DNA from: Verrucomicrobiota bacterium | GTDB taxonomy: Bacteria > Verrucomicrobiota > Verrucomicrobiia > Opitutales > Opitutaceae | DNA length: 18,404 nucleotides | Direction of reading: 5' to 3' | NCBI GenBank assembly: GCA_023447015.1 | Contig: JAEXPG010000385.1 | Coordinates: 1 to 18,404 of the forward strand | In this document: positions 1 to 7,638 of the stretch, in pieces | Numbering within the stretch: position 1 is the stretch's first letter | Layout of the letters: each line of letters begins with the position of its first letter | Notes under the pieces: model-generated | What the model was told of the DNA's origin: nothing | Databases searched by the model: none | Seen by the model: the letters and a program-made list of their open reading frames with translations, nothing else | Program-made: the position numbers and the translations under genes

Positions 1-675
1 GGGGGCGGGCGCCGCAGGCGGTTTGATTTCCGGGGTGGTGGACGCCGCGACGGAGGGGGATGCCGGGCCAAAGAGGCCCAACGGATCGGCAAAATAGACG
101 TAGGCGGCGCCGCCGATGACGAGCGCGAGCAGAAGCAGGATGGTTATGCCCGTTTTGCTGGCGCCAGAGGTCGCTGGCGGTGTGGGCGCTGGGGCGGGGG
201 CCGCTGGCTTCTTGGCGCTGCCGTAGCCTGGCGGCGGCGGGAAATTCGAGGCTTTGAGCGGTGGGGGGGCGGAGGGCTTGCCCGGAGCCGGGATGGGCGG
301 GGGAGCGGCTGCCGGCGGTGGGGCGAACGCTGCGGCGGGCAACGGCGGCGGCGTGAGAGCGGGTTCGGCCAGCGGAGCGACCACTGGATCAGGGGCGGGC
401 GTGTAGGGCTCTGGGATTGGGGCCGCCGTGGCCGACTCTGCTGCCGCGGGCGCCGGATCGGCGGGGTTGGCAAGAAGGCTGGCCAGCCGCGGCTTGCGCG
501 CGGGTTGTGCAGACGGAGCGGGCTCCGTGGGCGTGGTTGCACTCGGCGGGTTGCCGGCGGGCGGAAGGTCGGCTGGCTGAGGCGTCGGCGGAGCCGAGGA
601 GTCGGGGCTGTCTTCGGGGCCGTTCGACAGCCCGCGGAGGCGGAGCGAAAGTCGGGGGCGCTCTTCGTTGCTCAT
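1..675 (-). CDS. Proline-rich single-pass membrane protein, 3' end outside window
   Basis: The frame starts at the ATG at 675 and runs open to the window edge (225 codons seen, no stop), so the C-terminus is missing. The N-terminus is polar and basic. Residues about 30-170 are low-complexity Pro/Ala sequence with runs of prolines. Residues about 176-196 form one clear hydrophobic segment (GITILLLLALVIGGAAYVYF), followed by another Pro/Ala-rich stretch. This predicts a cytoplasmic disordered N-terminal region, one membrane anchor and an extracytoplasmic C-terminal part. I do not recognise a family. The layout could suit a TonB-like, SPOR-type or sporadic envelope protein, but the deciding part lies outside the window. 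It sits 78 bp downstream of the HDOD gene on the same strand, so the two could be co-transcribed. No Shine-Dalgarno is visible before the ATG. Confidence 0.7.
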   Translation of the reverse strand, partial: MSNEERPRLSLRLRGLSNGPEDSPDSSAPPTPQPADLPPAGNPPSATTPTEPAPSAQPARKPRLASLLANPADPAPAAAESATAAPIPEPYTPAPDPVVAPLAEPALTPPPLPAAAFAPPPAAAPPPIPAPGKPSAPPPLKASNFPPPPGYGSAKKPAAPAPAPTPPATSGASKTGITILLLLALVIGGAAYVYFADPLGLFGPASPSVAASTTPEIKPPAAPAP

Positions 676-753
676 GGCAGGAGGATTGCGGGATTGGAGG
701 ACGGAGCGCAACTCAAGGGAGGCCGGGGCTGCGTGAAACGGCGGGGGCAGCGG

Positions 754-1617
754 TCATGCGGCAACGCAACCGGTGCCCTGCAGCGCGCCGGCTGCCTCGG
801 CGAGGCGGTTGCGGAGGTCGTCGACCATGCGGGCGAAGGAGTTGCCGGGCATGGTGATGGCGAAGTGGAAATCCGGGTTCACCGCGCGGGCGGTGGTCTC
901 GTCGCCGAGGACGAGGTGCGTGAGCCATTTGCCGAGGCGCAGGCGCAGGGCCATCTGGGTGTGCACCGGGGCCTCGTGCGGGTTGAACTGGTACTCGATC
1001 GGCTCGATGATCGATTCCGGGAAGAACCAATGGCGCATCACGAACGCGGCCGCTTGGGACTGGGTGAACCCGGTGGCGGCGATCTCCTGTTCGGGGATCG
1101 GCTGCGGGTTGGCGAAGGCGACCAACGGCAGTCCCCCGGGCGAGGCTTGGCGCGCGAGGCGGCTGATGAACACCTCGCCGACGGCGTGCAGGAGCCCGAT
1201 CGTGTAGCCGGTGGTGCCGGGGGCGCCCATTTCACCACAGAGCATCTCCATGGCGAGGGCGCAGGCCACGGACTTGCGCCAGAACATCTCCGGCGAGAGG
1301 CCGTAGAGCAGCAGCGGCTCGCGGGCGGTCTCGGAGAGGACGTGGAGCGCGACGATGCGATACACCTCCTTGAACCCGATCGCGGCCACCGCTTCGCCGA
1401 GGCTTTCGACGGACTGCCCGCGCGAGCCGTAGTAGGCCGAACGGCTGGCGCGCAGCACGGTCGCGGTGAGGCCCGGGTCCAGCCCGATCAATTCGAGCAC
1501 GTCGTCCGTGTTCGATTCGGGATCGGTGAGCAGGGCCATGAGGCGCGGCATGACCGCAGGCGTGGGCGGCAGGTCGCGCAAGAGAGTTTCCAGATGGTTT
1601 GGATTCAAGGTTACCAC
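754..1617 (-). CDS. HDOD domain protein
   Basis: A 287-residue protein that is almost entirely one HDOD domain (metal-dependent hydrolase-related output domain). The N-terminal part has the usual pattern: LPPTPAVMPRLMALLTD near residues 16-32, then the DPGLTATVLRASRSAYYG block, where the family normally has an NSA-type motif. The block GLLHAVGEVFI corresponds to the family's GLLHDIG segment. Its Asp is replaced by Ala, in line with HDOD domains generally lacking the catalytic HD pair. HDOD proteins act in bacterial signalling, often with two-component or c-di-GMP systems; the partner here is unknown. There is no receiver, GGDEF or EAL domain. I chose the GTG at 1617 because GGGGGA lies just upstream and the alignment starts there; a TTG at 1608 is an alternative. 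The frame is open further upstream, but that part is low-complexity and does not look coding. Confidence 0.85.
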   Translation of the reverse strand: MVTLNPNHLETLLRDLPPTPAVMPRLMALLTDPESNTDDVLELIGLDPGLTATVLRASRSAYYGSRGQSVESLGEAVAAIGFKEVYRIVALHVLSETAREPLLLYGLSPEMFWRKSVACALAMEMLCGEMGAPGTTGYTIGLLHAVGEVFISRLARQASPGGLPLVAFANPQPIPEQEIAATGFTQSQAAAFVMRHWFFPESIIEPIEYQFNPHEAPVHTQMALRLRLGKWLTHLVLGDETTARAVNPDFHFAITMPGNSFARMVDDLRNRLAEAAGALQGTGCVAA

Positions 1618-1720
1618 AATTCCCCCTGTTCCGGGTATCGGCCGACGGCCGGCACGGTTTAGGGAAATGTCCTCAGGCGTGGGAGGGGTTGGGCGGGGTT
1701 GGTGTGCGTGGAGGATGGAT

Positions 1721-3148
1721 TCACGGCCGGGACCAGAGCTCGAGCTGGAGCGCCCGGAACCCGGTGACGATCTCGGGCTGCAACGCATGCCGCCCGTCGG
1801 TGACGATGGGCCGGCCGCCGACCACCACGTCGCGGATGCAGCTGCGCCCGCCGGCGAAGACGAGGGCGGCCGGGAGCGTCTCCGCGTCCGTACCGGCGAG
1901 CGTGGGGTCGTCGAGATCGAGGGTGAAGAAGTCGGCGGGGCGGCCGGGCTCCAAGGCCCCGCCGGGGGCGGCGAGGCTGGCGGCGCCGTGGCGGGTGGCG
2001 CAGGCGAGGAGGTGGCAGGCGAGTGCGGCGGGATCGGGCGCGGCATCGGCCGCCGGGGCGTGGGCAAGCACGTTGCGGTGGAGATGCTTCAGGCGCAGGT
2101 GACACTCGAGTTCGCGCGCGTCCTCGAGCAGGTCGGTCTGGATGTTGGTGTCGGTCCCGAGGGCGACCGCCACACCACGGGCGAGCAGCGTGTCGGCGGG
2201 ATTGATCCCGTCTCCGAGGCTGCGCTCGGTGGTGGGGCAGGCGCAGACGTGGGCGCCGGCGCGGGAGAGTGCGCCGACCTCGTGGTTGGCGACGTGGATG
2301 GCGTGGATGGCGGTGAAGCCCGGGTGCAGCACGCCCTCGCGTTCAAGGAGGCCGATGGGGGTGGTGTCGTGTTCGGCGAGGCAGGCTTCGTTCTCGGCGG
2401 TCTGCTCGCAGATGTGCATGTGCACCGGCGCCGGGGCCGCGTGGATCGCGGGCAGGAGCACGCGCAGATACTCGGGCGGGACGGCGCGCACCGAGTGGGG
2501 GGCGTAGCCGGTCCAGGCGAGGCCGGCGGCGGTCTCGGCAGCGAGACTGGTGCGGAGGTGGTCGTAGGTGGCCAGATACTCGTCGGGCGAGGTGATGATG
2601 AACCGCTGCTGGGCGACGCTTGCCGAGCGGCGCCAGCCGGCGCGGGCGTAGGCGGAGTGGAGCAGGCAGATGCGCAGCCCGACTTCCCGTGCCGCCCGGA
2701 CGACGGCAAGCGCCATGGCGTTGGGCTCGCCGTAGGGCAGGCCGGCGGGATCGCGATGGAGGTAGTGGAACTCGCCGACGGTGGTAATGCCGGCGAGGGC
2801 CATCTCGAGGAACGCCATGCGCGAGGCGTGGTAGATGTCGTCGGGATCGAGCGAGATCGCGGCGCGGAACATCATCTCGCGCCAGGTCCAGAAGGTGTCG
2901 CGCTCGGAGCCGGAGCGGAACTCGGCGCGGCCCCGGATCACGCGTTGGAAGGCGTGCGAGTGGGTGTTGATCAGGCCGGGCAGGATTGCGCGGTTGGGCA
3001 GACGGCGGGCAGCGGCGAAATCGGCGGGGTCGCGCGAGACCCGGAGGATGCGCCCCTGCTGGTCGGCGACGAGGGCCAGTCCGGACTCGAAATGGCTTCC
3101 CGTGAACAACAGATCGGGCAGCCAGATGTTGGTTGCGGACAGGTGCAT
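1721..3148 (-). CDS. hutF: Formimidoylglutamate deiminase (HutF)
   Basis: A 475-residue amidohydrolase. HutF hydrolyses N-formimino-L-glutamate to N-formyl-L-glutamate and ammonia, the fourth step of the five-step histidine degradation route, in the cytoplasm. Family hallmarks seen are NTHSHAFQR (residues 61-69, metal ligands H63 and H65), DTFWTWREMM (84-93), HMHICEQ (243-249), AIHAIHV (280-286), CPTTERSLGDG (304-314) and GTDTN with the acidic ligand D333. The CPTTE/LGDG and FW-WRE blocks separate HutF from other TRZ/ATZ-type amidohydrolases. Length is slightly above the usual 450-460. I chose the ATG at 3148. An in-frame ATG at 3190 would add 14 residues, but it overlaps a possible -10 box (TATTAT, 3194-3189). 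No hutU, hutH, hutI or hutG lies in the window, so the gene stands apart from a full hut operon. The HDOD gene follows after 103 bp on the same strand. Confidence 0.9.
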   Translation of the reverse strand: MHLSATNIWLPDLLFTGSHFESGLALVADQQGRILRVSRDPADFAAARRLPNRAILPGLINTHSHAFQRVIRGRAEFRSGSERDTFWTWREMMFRAAISLDPDDIYHASRMAFLEMALAGITTVGEFHYLHRDPAGLPYGEPNAMALAVVRAAREVGLRICLLHSAYARAGWRRSASVAQQRFIITSPDEYLATYDHLRTSLAAETAAGLAWTGYAPHSVRAVPPEYLRVLLPAIHAAPAPVHMHICEQTAENEACLAEHDTTPIGLLEREGVLHPGFTAIHAIHVANHEVGALSRAGAHVCACPTTERSLGDGINPADTLLARGVAVALGTDTNIQTDLLEDARELECHLRLKHLHRNVLAHAPAADAAPDPAALACHLLACATRHGAASLAAPGGALEPGRPADFFTLDLDDPTLAGTDAETLPAALVFAGGRSCIRDVVVGGRPIVTDGRHALQPEIVTGFRALQLELWSRP

Positions 3149-3340
3149 GCTGCAGAGGCGGGATCTCCCAAGGCGAAGGGCAGGGATCATAATAGGCCGG
3201 GTCGGCTTCGCGAGTCCCTGCGTCAAAAGTTTCGGTAACAAATGGCGGGCGGCGGGTTGCGCGCTGAACGTCGTGGCGAGGTGCAGGCTGCGTATGGCCG
3301 TGGCTTGTCGTCGGTGGGTCCGGGGCGCATCGTGCCCGCA
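3149..3340. promoter_or_regulatory. Divergent intergenic region, hutF / specificity-domain gene
   Basis: 192 bp between two divergent starts, so both promoters should lie here. On the minus strand a TATTAT at 3194-3189 could be a -10 element for hutF, giving a leader of about 35 nt, but no good -35 box is found at 16-18 bp. On the plus strand I see no convincing promoter and no Shine-Dalgarno before 3341. The frame of the plus-strand gene is open back to 3242, so a longer N-terminus is possible. Confidence 0.3.
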
Positions 3341-4102
3341 ATGACCTCGCGCCAACCACCTGTCGCCGCACCGTGGGTGTTTTCCGGACTGCGCCTGAAG
3401 GCGGTGTTGTGTGCGGTTGGGCGCCGGGCTGCCTGGTGGCGTGTTGAGGGTGGCGAGTGGGTCCGGCCGGTGGTGGCTCCGGCGGCCTGGCGGCTGCCCT
3501 GCGCGGAGGGCTGGCCGGCGGAGCGGCTCTGGGCAGTGGATTTCCCTCCGGGGGCCGACGAGCGTCTGATCGACGAGGCCGGGATCGCAGGCCGGAGTTT
3601 CCGCCGTGCGGGCGGTCGGATCCCCCGGCGTGGACCGGCGGCCGAACTGCGCATCGCGCTGGCGAAATGCGACCGCTATCTCGCCGCCCCGGCGGGTGAT
3701 GGGCCCGCGCGCTGGCGGTGGGTGCCTGCGCACGTGCTGCCGCGCGGGGCTCTGGTCGTCGTGGCGCGGGACGACGAGTTTCTCGCCGGTGTGCTGGCGT
3801 CGGCATGGGCGGAGGTATGGCGTCGCGGACTGGCGCGCCGGCTCGAGGTGGCGGCGGTGCGAAGCTTTCCGCTTCCGTGGTCGCCCGCGACAGCGCGGGG
3901 CGCCCTGACCCGCGAGCAGGAGGAGCGGCGGGAGGTCGTCGTGCGGGCTTGGCGTGCGGCCGGCGGCGGTCTGGAGGATTTCGATCCTGATGGGCCGGCG
4001 GCGGAGGAACTGTCGGCGGCCGTGTCGATGGCGTATGGCTGGCCGGCCGGCATCGGTGCGGAGGAGGCGTTGCCCCGGCTGCGGGCTATGGTGTCGGCGT
4101 AG
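3341..4102 (+). CDS. Orphan TaqI-like specificity / C-terminal domain of a type IIG methyltransferase
   Basis: A 253-residue protein resembling the C-terminal third of large type II (IIG-like) DNA methyltransferases. Seen in order: WAVDFPP (64-70), like the family's 'IDF' segment; RYLAAP (112-117), like RYIATP; WVPAHVLPRGALVVVARDDEF (127-147), like 'VWLP..VLPD..L.VIARDDDYF'; GVLASAWAEVW (150-160), like 'GVLHSRFHEVW'; FPLPW (176-180), like 'FPFPW'; and AAVSMAYGWP (226-235), like the tail 'AV.AAYGWP' near the end of the full enzymes. There is no SAM-binding motif, no NPPY and no nuclease motif, and no room for them upstream. The stretch between the EVW and FPLPW blocks is shorter than usual, losing the 'YTPT..FETF' segment. 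It is probably a remnant or a repurposed stand-alone DNA-specificity module. The start is uncertain; the frame is open to an ATG at 3242. Codon use looks like that of its neighbours. Confidence 0.55.
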   Translation: MTSRQPPVAAPWVFSGLRLKAVLCAVGRRAAWWRVEGGEWVRPVVAPAAWRLPCAEGWPAERLWAVDFPPGADERLIDEAGIAGRSFRRAGGRIPRRGPAAELRIALAKCDRYLAAPAGDGPARWRWVPAHVLPRGALVVVARDDEFLAGVLASAWAEVWRRGLARRLEVAAVRSFPLPWSPATARGALTREQEERREVVVRAWRAAGGGLEDFDPDGPAAEELSAAVSMAYGWPAGIGAEEALPRLRAMVSA

Positions 4103-4784
4103 GAGGAGGGACGGTGGTCGGCGCGGCCCCGAGGTGGGCACCGTACCAGTGGCGGAGGTGTTCGACGATCTCCACGCCGAAGAAGGCGACCAGGGCGAAC
4201 CCGATCGCGGTGACCAGCAGGGCGAGCATGCCCGCGAACACCATGCCGCCGTCCTCCTCCAACAATCCCATCGCCAGGCAGATCATCGCGACGGCCGGGG
4301 GGCCGTTGGAGAGCGGGAACGGCACCATGAGCAGGAGCGCCGCGGCCACGATGGCGGCACCGATCAGCCGCCGTGTCAAACTACCGGAGACGAAGAAGGG
4401 GAGCCGCTTCCGGGCGACGCGCTCGAGGAGCCGGATGATCTTCTCGGCCCCGCGCAGCAGCAGGCCGAAGAAGCGGGGCGGCAGCCGGCGGGCGCGGAGC
4501 GTATCCGGCAGGCGGCTGGGATGCAGCTCGAAGACCAGGCCGAGGCCGAGGGCGGTGACGATCGGGCCGACGGCGAAGGCGATGCCCAGCAGAGTCGCCG
4601 GCGTCAGGAGCGGTAGGGCGACCAGCAGGACCAGCAGCGAATAGGTGCGATCGCCCAGCAGGTCGATGAGGCTGCCGAGGTGGATCTCCTCATGGCCGAA
4701 GCGCGCGTTGAGCGCGTGCAGCTCGGCGGAGAGTTTCCCCTTCGGGGCTCCGGGCGGGTCGCTGGTGGTCGAGGCTTCGGGCAT
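4086..4784 (-). CDS. ExoD family membrane protein
   Basis: A 232-residue integral membrane protein matching the ExoD family (named from rhizobial exopolysaccharide synthesis; biochemical role unsettled). Family features seen are the early LGDRTYSLLVLLVALPLLTP block (about 44-63), a hydrophobic segment to about residue 85, a basic linker containing ERVARKRLPFF, the segment LLLMVPFPLSNGPPAVAMI (with the family's 'P-P-L-x-N-x-P' signature), and the GLLEEDGGMVFAGMLALL helix. The C-terminus is a short Pro/Thr tail (PPPTPTP). The ATG at 4784 is chosen because family similarity begins about 20 residues later; the frame is open further upstream without plausible sequence. The TAG stop lies inside the 3' end of the opposite-strand specificity-domain gene, a 17-bp tail-to-tail overlap. 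Confidence 0.85.
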   Translation of the reverse strand: MPEASTTSDPPGAPKGKLSAELHALNARFGHEEIHLGSLIDLLGDRTYSLLVLLVALPLLTPATLLGIAFAVGPIVTALGLGLVFELHPSRLPDTLRARRLPPRFFGLLLRGAEKIIRLLERVARKRLPFFVSGSLTRRLIGAAIVAAALLLMVPFPLSNGPPAVAMICLAMGLLEEDGGMVFAGMLALLVTAIGFALVAFFGVEIVEHLRHWYGAHLGAAPTTVPPPTPTP

Positions 4785-4890
4785 CGGTGGACGGTGATCA
4801 TGGTTCAACGCGGCGGGGGCGCAATGTCGGCGGTGATCGGGGGGCAGGCCGCGCTTGCCCCGAGCCGCGTGGCGGCGTTGTGTCGGCGGC

Positions 4891-5406
4891 GTGACGGACC
4901 CCGCCCAGCTCATCGCCCGCCTCGGGTTGCAGCCGTTGCCGCACGAAGGCGGCTGGTTTGCCCCGGTGTGGCGCAGCGAGGAGCGGCTGGCCGGCACGGG
5001 CTTGCCGGAACGGTATGGCGGCGGGGGACGGGTCGCGGGATCCTCCATCCTCTATCTGCTCGCTGCCGGAGAATTCTCCGCACTCCACCAGCTGCGCAGC
5101 GACGAGATCTGGCACTTCCATGCCGGCGACGCTGTGGAGGTGCTGCGGCTCGATCCGGCGACGGGGCGTGGCGGCTGGGTCCGGCTCGGGCCGGCGTTGC
5201 TCGCGGGTGATGCGCCCCAGGTGGTCGTTCCTCATGGGGTGTGGCAGGGCGCGCGGCTGGTGGCGGGCGGGAGGTGGGCGCTCGTCGGCTGCACCATGAC
5301 GCCCGGTTGGGACGAGGCGGATTTCATCCTTGGGCGGCGCGCGGAGCTGACGGCGACCTTTCCGCAGTTTGCCGATGACATCGCCGCTTTGACGCGCGAA
5401 GGTTGA
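4891..5406 (+). CDS. DUF985 family cupin
   Basis: A 171-residue single-domain cupin of the DUF985 type. It starts with the typical LIARLGLQPLPHEGGWF block, where the family has 'LGL.PHPEGGYF'. Next come SSILYLLAAGEFSALHQL and the cupin metal-site motif SDEIWHFHAGD, then VVVPHGVWQGARL and GCTMTPGWDEADFILG, matching the family's 'P.G.W..A..' and 'V.PGFDF.DF.L' segments. The substrate is unknown; proteins of this group have been linked to sugar or small-molecule binding. I start at the GTG (4891), since family similarity begins there; an in-frame ATG at 4855 would add 12 residues (MPRAAWRRCVGG). It is the first gene of a compact operon and is followed after 3 bp by pdxH. Confidence 0.85.
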   Translation: MTDPAQLIARLGLQPLPHEGGWFAPVWRSEERLAGTGLPERYGGGGRVAGSSILYLLAAGEFSALHQLRSDEIWHFHAGDAVEVLRLDPATGRGGWVRLGPALLAGDAPQVVVPHGVWQGARLVAGGRWALVGCTMTPGWDEADFILGRRAELTATFPQFADDIAALTREG

Positions 5407-5409
5407 GCC

Positions 5410-6144
5410 ATGTCCGGTCCGCGGCCCAAACTGCTCTCGTATCTGCTCGGCGCGCCCGGCGCGCTGAAGGTCTGGAAACTGTTCTCGCATTCGCGGGCGC
5501 GCCTCAGCCTCGCCGACATGCGCCGCGACTATGCTCTGGCCGGCCTCGCGGAGGCCGACGCGCCGGCCTCCGACCCCTGGCCACTGTGGGAACGCTGGTT
5601 CGACGAGGCGGTGAAAGGTGGTATCCGTGAGCCCAATGCCATGGTCGTGGCCACCGCCGATGCCACTGGTCGGCCGTCCTCGCGGCTGGTGCTGCTGAAG
5701 GGCGCGGACCGCCGGGGCTTCGTCTTCTTCACCAACTATGAGAGCCGGAAGGGCGCCGAGCTTGCCGCCAACCCGCACGCCTCGCTGCTGTTCCCGTGGC
5801 ATGATCTCGAGCGCCAGGTGATCATCAACGGCGCGGTCGAGAAGGCGACGCCGGAGGAGACCGAGGCGTACTTCCATGTGCGGCCGCTCGGCAACCAGGT
5901 CGGCGCCTGGGCCTCGGCGCAGAGCTCCGTGCTCACCGGGCGCGAGGAGCTGGAGCGGCGGGTGGAAGCGCGCATGGCGGAGTTCCAGGGCAAGGTCGTG
6001 CCAGTGCCGCCCTTCTGGGGCGGTTATCGCGTCGTGCCCGCCACGATCGAGTTCTGGCAAGGCCGGCCGAGTCGCCTCCACGACCGACTCCGTTATACTC
6101 GCCGGCCCGACGGCTCGTGGCAGCGCGAGCGCCTCTCGCCATGA
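5410..6144 (+). CDS. pdxH: Pyridoxine/pyridoxamine 5'-phosphate oxidase
   Basis: A 244-residue FMN enzyme that oxidises pyridoxine or pyridoxamine 5'-phosphate to pyridoxal 5'-phosphate with O2, the last step of vitamin B6 synthesis and salvage. Matches run the full length: MRRDYALAGL (37-46, where many homologues begin), NAMVVATAD (76-84), SSRLVLLKG (90-98, FMN site), FVFFTNYESRKGAEL (104-118), LLFPWHDLERQV (126-137), NQVGAWASAQSS (162-173), PPFWGGYRV (200-208), IEFWQGRPSRLHDRLRY (213-229, PLP-site RLHDR) and a C-terminal ERLSP. The roughly 36-residue N-terminal extension is longer than in E. coli PdxH but starts 3 bp after the cupin stop, with AAGG in reach, so I keep it. The stop overlaps the next gene as ATGA, which predicts translational coupling. 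Confidence 0.95.
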   Translation: MSGPRPKLLSYLLGAPGALKVWKLFSHSRARLSLADMRRDYALAGLAEADAPASDPWPLWERWFDEAVKGGIREPNAMVVATADATGRPSSRLVLLKGADRRGFVFFTNYESRKGAELAANPHASLLFPWHDLERQVIINGAVEKATPEETEAYFHVRPLGNQVGAWASAQSSVLTGREELERRVEARMAEFQGKVVPVPPFWGGYRVVPATIEFWQGRPSRLHDRLRYTRRPDGSWQRERLSP

Positions 6145-6614
6145 AACTCTACCTTGTCCGGCACGCCCACGCCTTGTCCGACGCCGAGGATCCGACCCGC
6201 CCGCTCAGCCCGAAGGGGCGCGAGGTGGCGCTGGCGATGGCACGGTGGTTGCGCCGGCACGCGGCGCTGGATGTCGTCGAGGTCTGGCACAGCCCGCTGG
6301 TGCGGGCCCGCGAGACCGCGGAGCTGTTTGCCGAGGGCCTGCACCTGAAGGCGTCCTTGCGCGAGGCCGCCGGGCTGCTGCCGGAGGATTCGCCCGCGCC
6401 GATGGCCGCCGCGCTCTGCCGGCATGGCGACTCCGTGATGATCGTCGGGCATGAGCCGTTTCTCTCGACCCTCGCCGGCTTGCTGCTCGGCGCCACCGGC
6501 GGTGGCGTGGAGTTCCGGAAGGGCGCGGTGCTCTGCCTCGAGCGTACCCTGCGCGGGGCGCCGTGGACGCTGGTCTGGCATGTGAACCCGGCGCTGGTCG
6601 CGGGCGACGATTGA
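6141..6614 (+). CDS. sixA: SixA-like phosphohistidine phosphatase (histidine phosphatase superfamily)
   Basis: A 157-residue branch-1 histidine phosphatase. The catalytic LVRHAHA motif lies at residues 5-11 (nucleophile H8, phosphate-binding R7). It is followed by RPLSPKGRE (20-28), WHSPLVRARETAEL (49-62, R57) and VGHEPFLS (102-109, second catalytic H104). Size and the RHA/LSPKG/SPL-RA-ETA/GHEP layout are typical of SixA. SixA removes phosphate from histidine on phosphotransfer proteins or, in E. coli, from the nitrogen-branch PTS protein. The true substrate here is unknown. The ATG at 6141 overlaps the pdxH stop by 4 bp, so it belongs to the cupin-pdxH operon. It ends 25 bp before the convergent rsgA stop. 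That gap has an imperfect hairpin (GCGC...GCGC) followed by CTTTTT within rsgA, a weak candidate terminator. Confidence 0.85.
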   Translation: MKLYLVRHAHALSDAEDPTRPLSPKGREVALAMARWLRRHAALDVVEVWHSPLVRARETAELFAEGLHLKASLREAAGLLPEDSPAPMAAALCRHGDSVMIVGHEPFLSTLAGLLLGATGGGVEFRKGAVLCLERTLRGAPWTLVWHVNPALVAGDD

Positions 6615-6639
6615 GCGCTTGTCGTGCGACGGCTTGCGC

Positions 6640-7638
6640 CTACCGCTTTTTCCAGGGCGTGGCGGCGAGGGCGCGCTCGGCCTTGAGCTTGAGGTAGCTC
6701 GTCACGCGGCCGAGCTCGAGCTCGCCGGCGACGAGGGCGGCCTGCACCGCGCAGCCGGGCTCGCTGCCGTGGCGGCAGTCGCGGAACTTGCAGCGCCCGG
6801 CGACGGCCGCCACCTCGGGGAAAAGTTCTTCCAGCGGCGTATCCACATCCCAGAACTGGAATTCGCGCATGCCGGGCGTGTCGAGCAGCAGCACGCCGCC
6901 GGGGCCGATGAGCAGCTCGCGGCTCGAGGTCGTGTGCCGGCCCTTGGCGTCGGCCTCGCGCACCTCCTGCACGGCCTGGACCTCGTCGCCGAGCAGCCGG
7001 TTGACGAGGGAGGATTTGCCCACGCCGGAGACGCCGAGAAAGGCCACGGTGTGGCGGCGGACCAGCCAGGGCTTGAGGGCCTTCGCGCCGCCGCGTTTGA
7101 CGGCGTTGGCGGTGACGACGGCCGCTCCGCCCACAAGGGGTTCGACCTCGGCCTGCGCCGCCGCGGGATCGTCGTGCAGGTCGGACTTGTTGAGCACCAC
7201 GACGGGAGTGATGCCGCCCGAGCGCACGGCGGTCAGGAAGCGCTCGATCCGGCGGTGGTTCACCGGGGCGTCGAGCCCGACGATGATGAAGACGGTGTCG
7301 AGGTTGGCGGCGAGAATCTGCTCCTCGGCGCGGCGGTGGCCGGCGGCCTGGCGGGAAAGCACGGTGCGGCGCGGCAGGACGGCCAGCAGGCGGGCGCGCG
7401 GCTCGTCGGCGCGCGGCTCGACCACGACCCAGTCGCCGGCGACGGGCAGTTCGGCGCGGCGGGTCGAGCGGTGGCGGAGCTTGCCCGCGGCCTCGGCCAG
7501 AATCTCGCCCTCGGCGGTGGTCACGCCCCAGCCGCGGCCGAAGTCGGCGGTGACGCGCGCCGGCACGACGCCCGGCGCCGCGTGGGGCGCGAAGGCGGCG
7601 GCGAAGGAGTCGTTCCAGCCGAGGGCTTCGAGGGACAT
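6640..7638 (-). CDS. rsgA: Ribosome small subunit-dependent GTPase A
   Basis: A 332-residue circularly permuted GTPase (YjeQ/RsgA) that acts late in 30S ribosome maturation, checking the decoding centre and releasing from the mature subunit on GTP hydrolysis. The permuted motif order is visible: G4 NKSD (150-153), then G1 GVSGVGKS (202-209), then G3 DTPG (253-256). The segment GRHTT (233-237) matches the family's switch region. The N-terminal OB-fold part covers about residues 25-95. The C-terminal zinc site is seen as C283, C288, H290 and C296 (CKFRDCRHGSEPGC). Length is normal. The ATG at 7638 gives the family-typical short N-terminus; upstream codons are open but do not look coding. It diverges from engB. 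Confidence 0.95.
   Translation of the reverse strand: MSLEALGWNDSFAAAFAPHAAPGVVPARVTADFGRGWGVTTAEGEILAEAAGKLRHRSTRRAELPVAGDWVVVEPRADEPRARLLAVLPRRTVLSRQAAGHRRAEEQILAANLDTVFIIVGLDAPVNHRRIERFLTAVRSGGITPVVVLNKSDLHDDPAAAQAEVEPLVGGAAVVTANAVKRGGAKALKPWLVRRHTVAFLGVSGVGKSSLVNRLLGDEVQAVQEVREADAKGRHTTSSRELLIGPGGVLLLDTPGMREFQFWDVDTPLEELFPEVAAVAGRCKFRDCRHGSEPGCAVQAALVAGELELGRVTSYLKLKAERALAATPWKKR

Noticed and set aside
3148..3190. Longer hutF starting at the ATG at 3190
   Set aside because: The added residues do not match the family, and the ATG overlaps a possible -10 box; kept only as an alternative.
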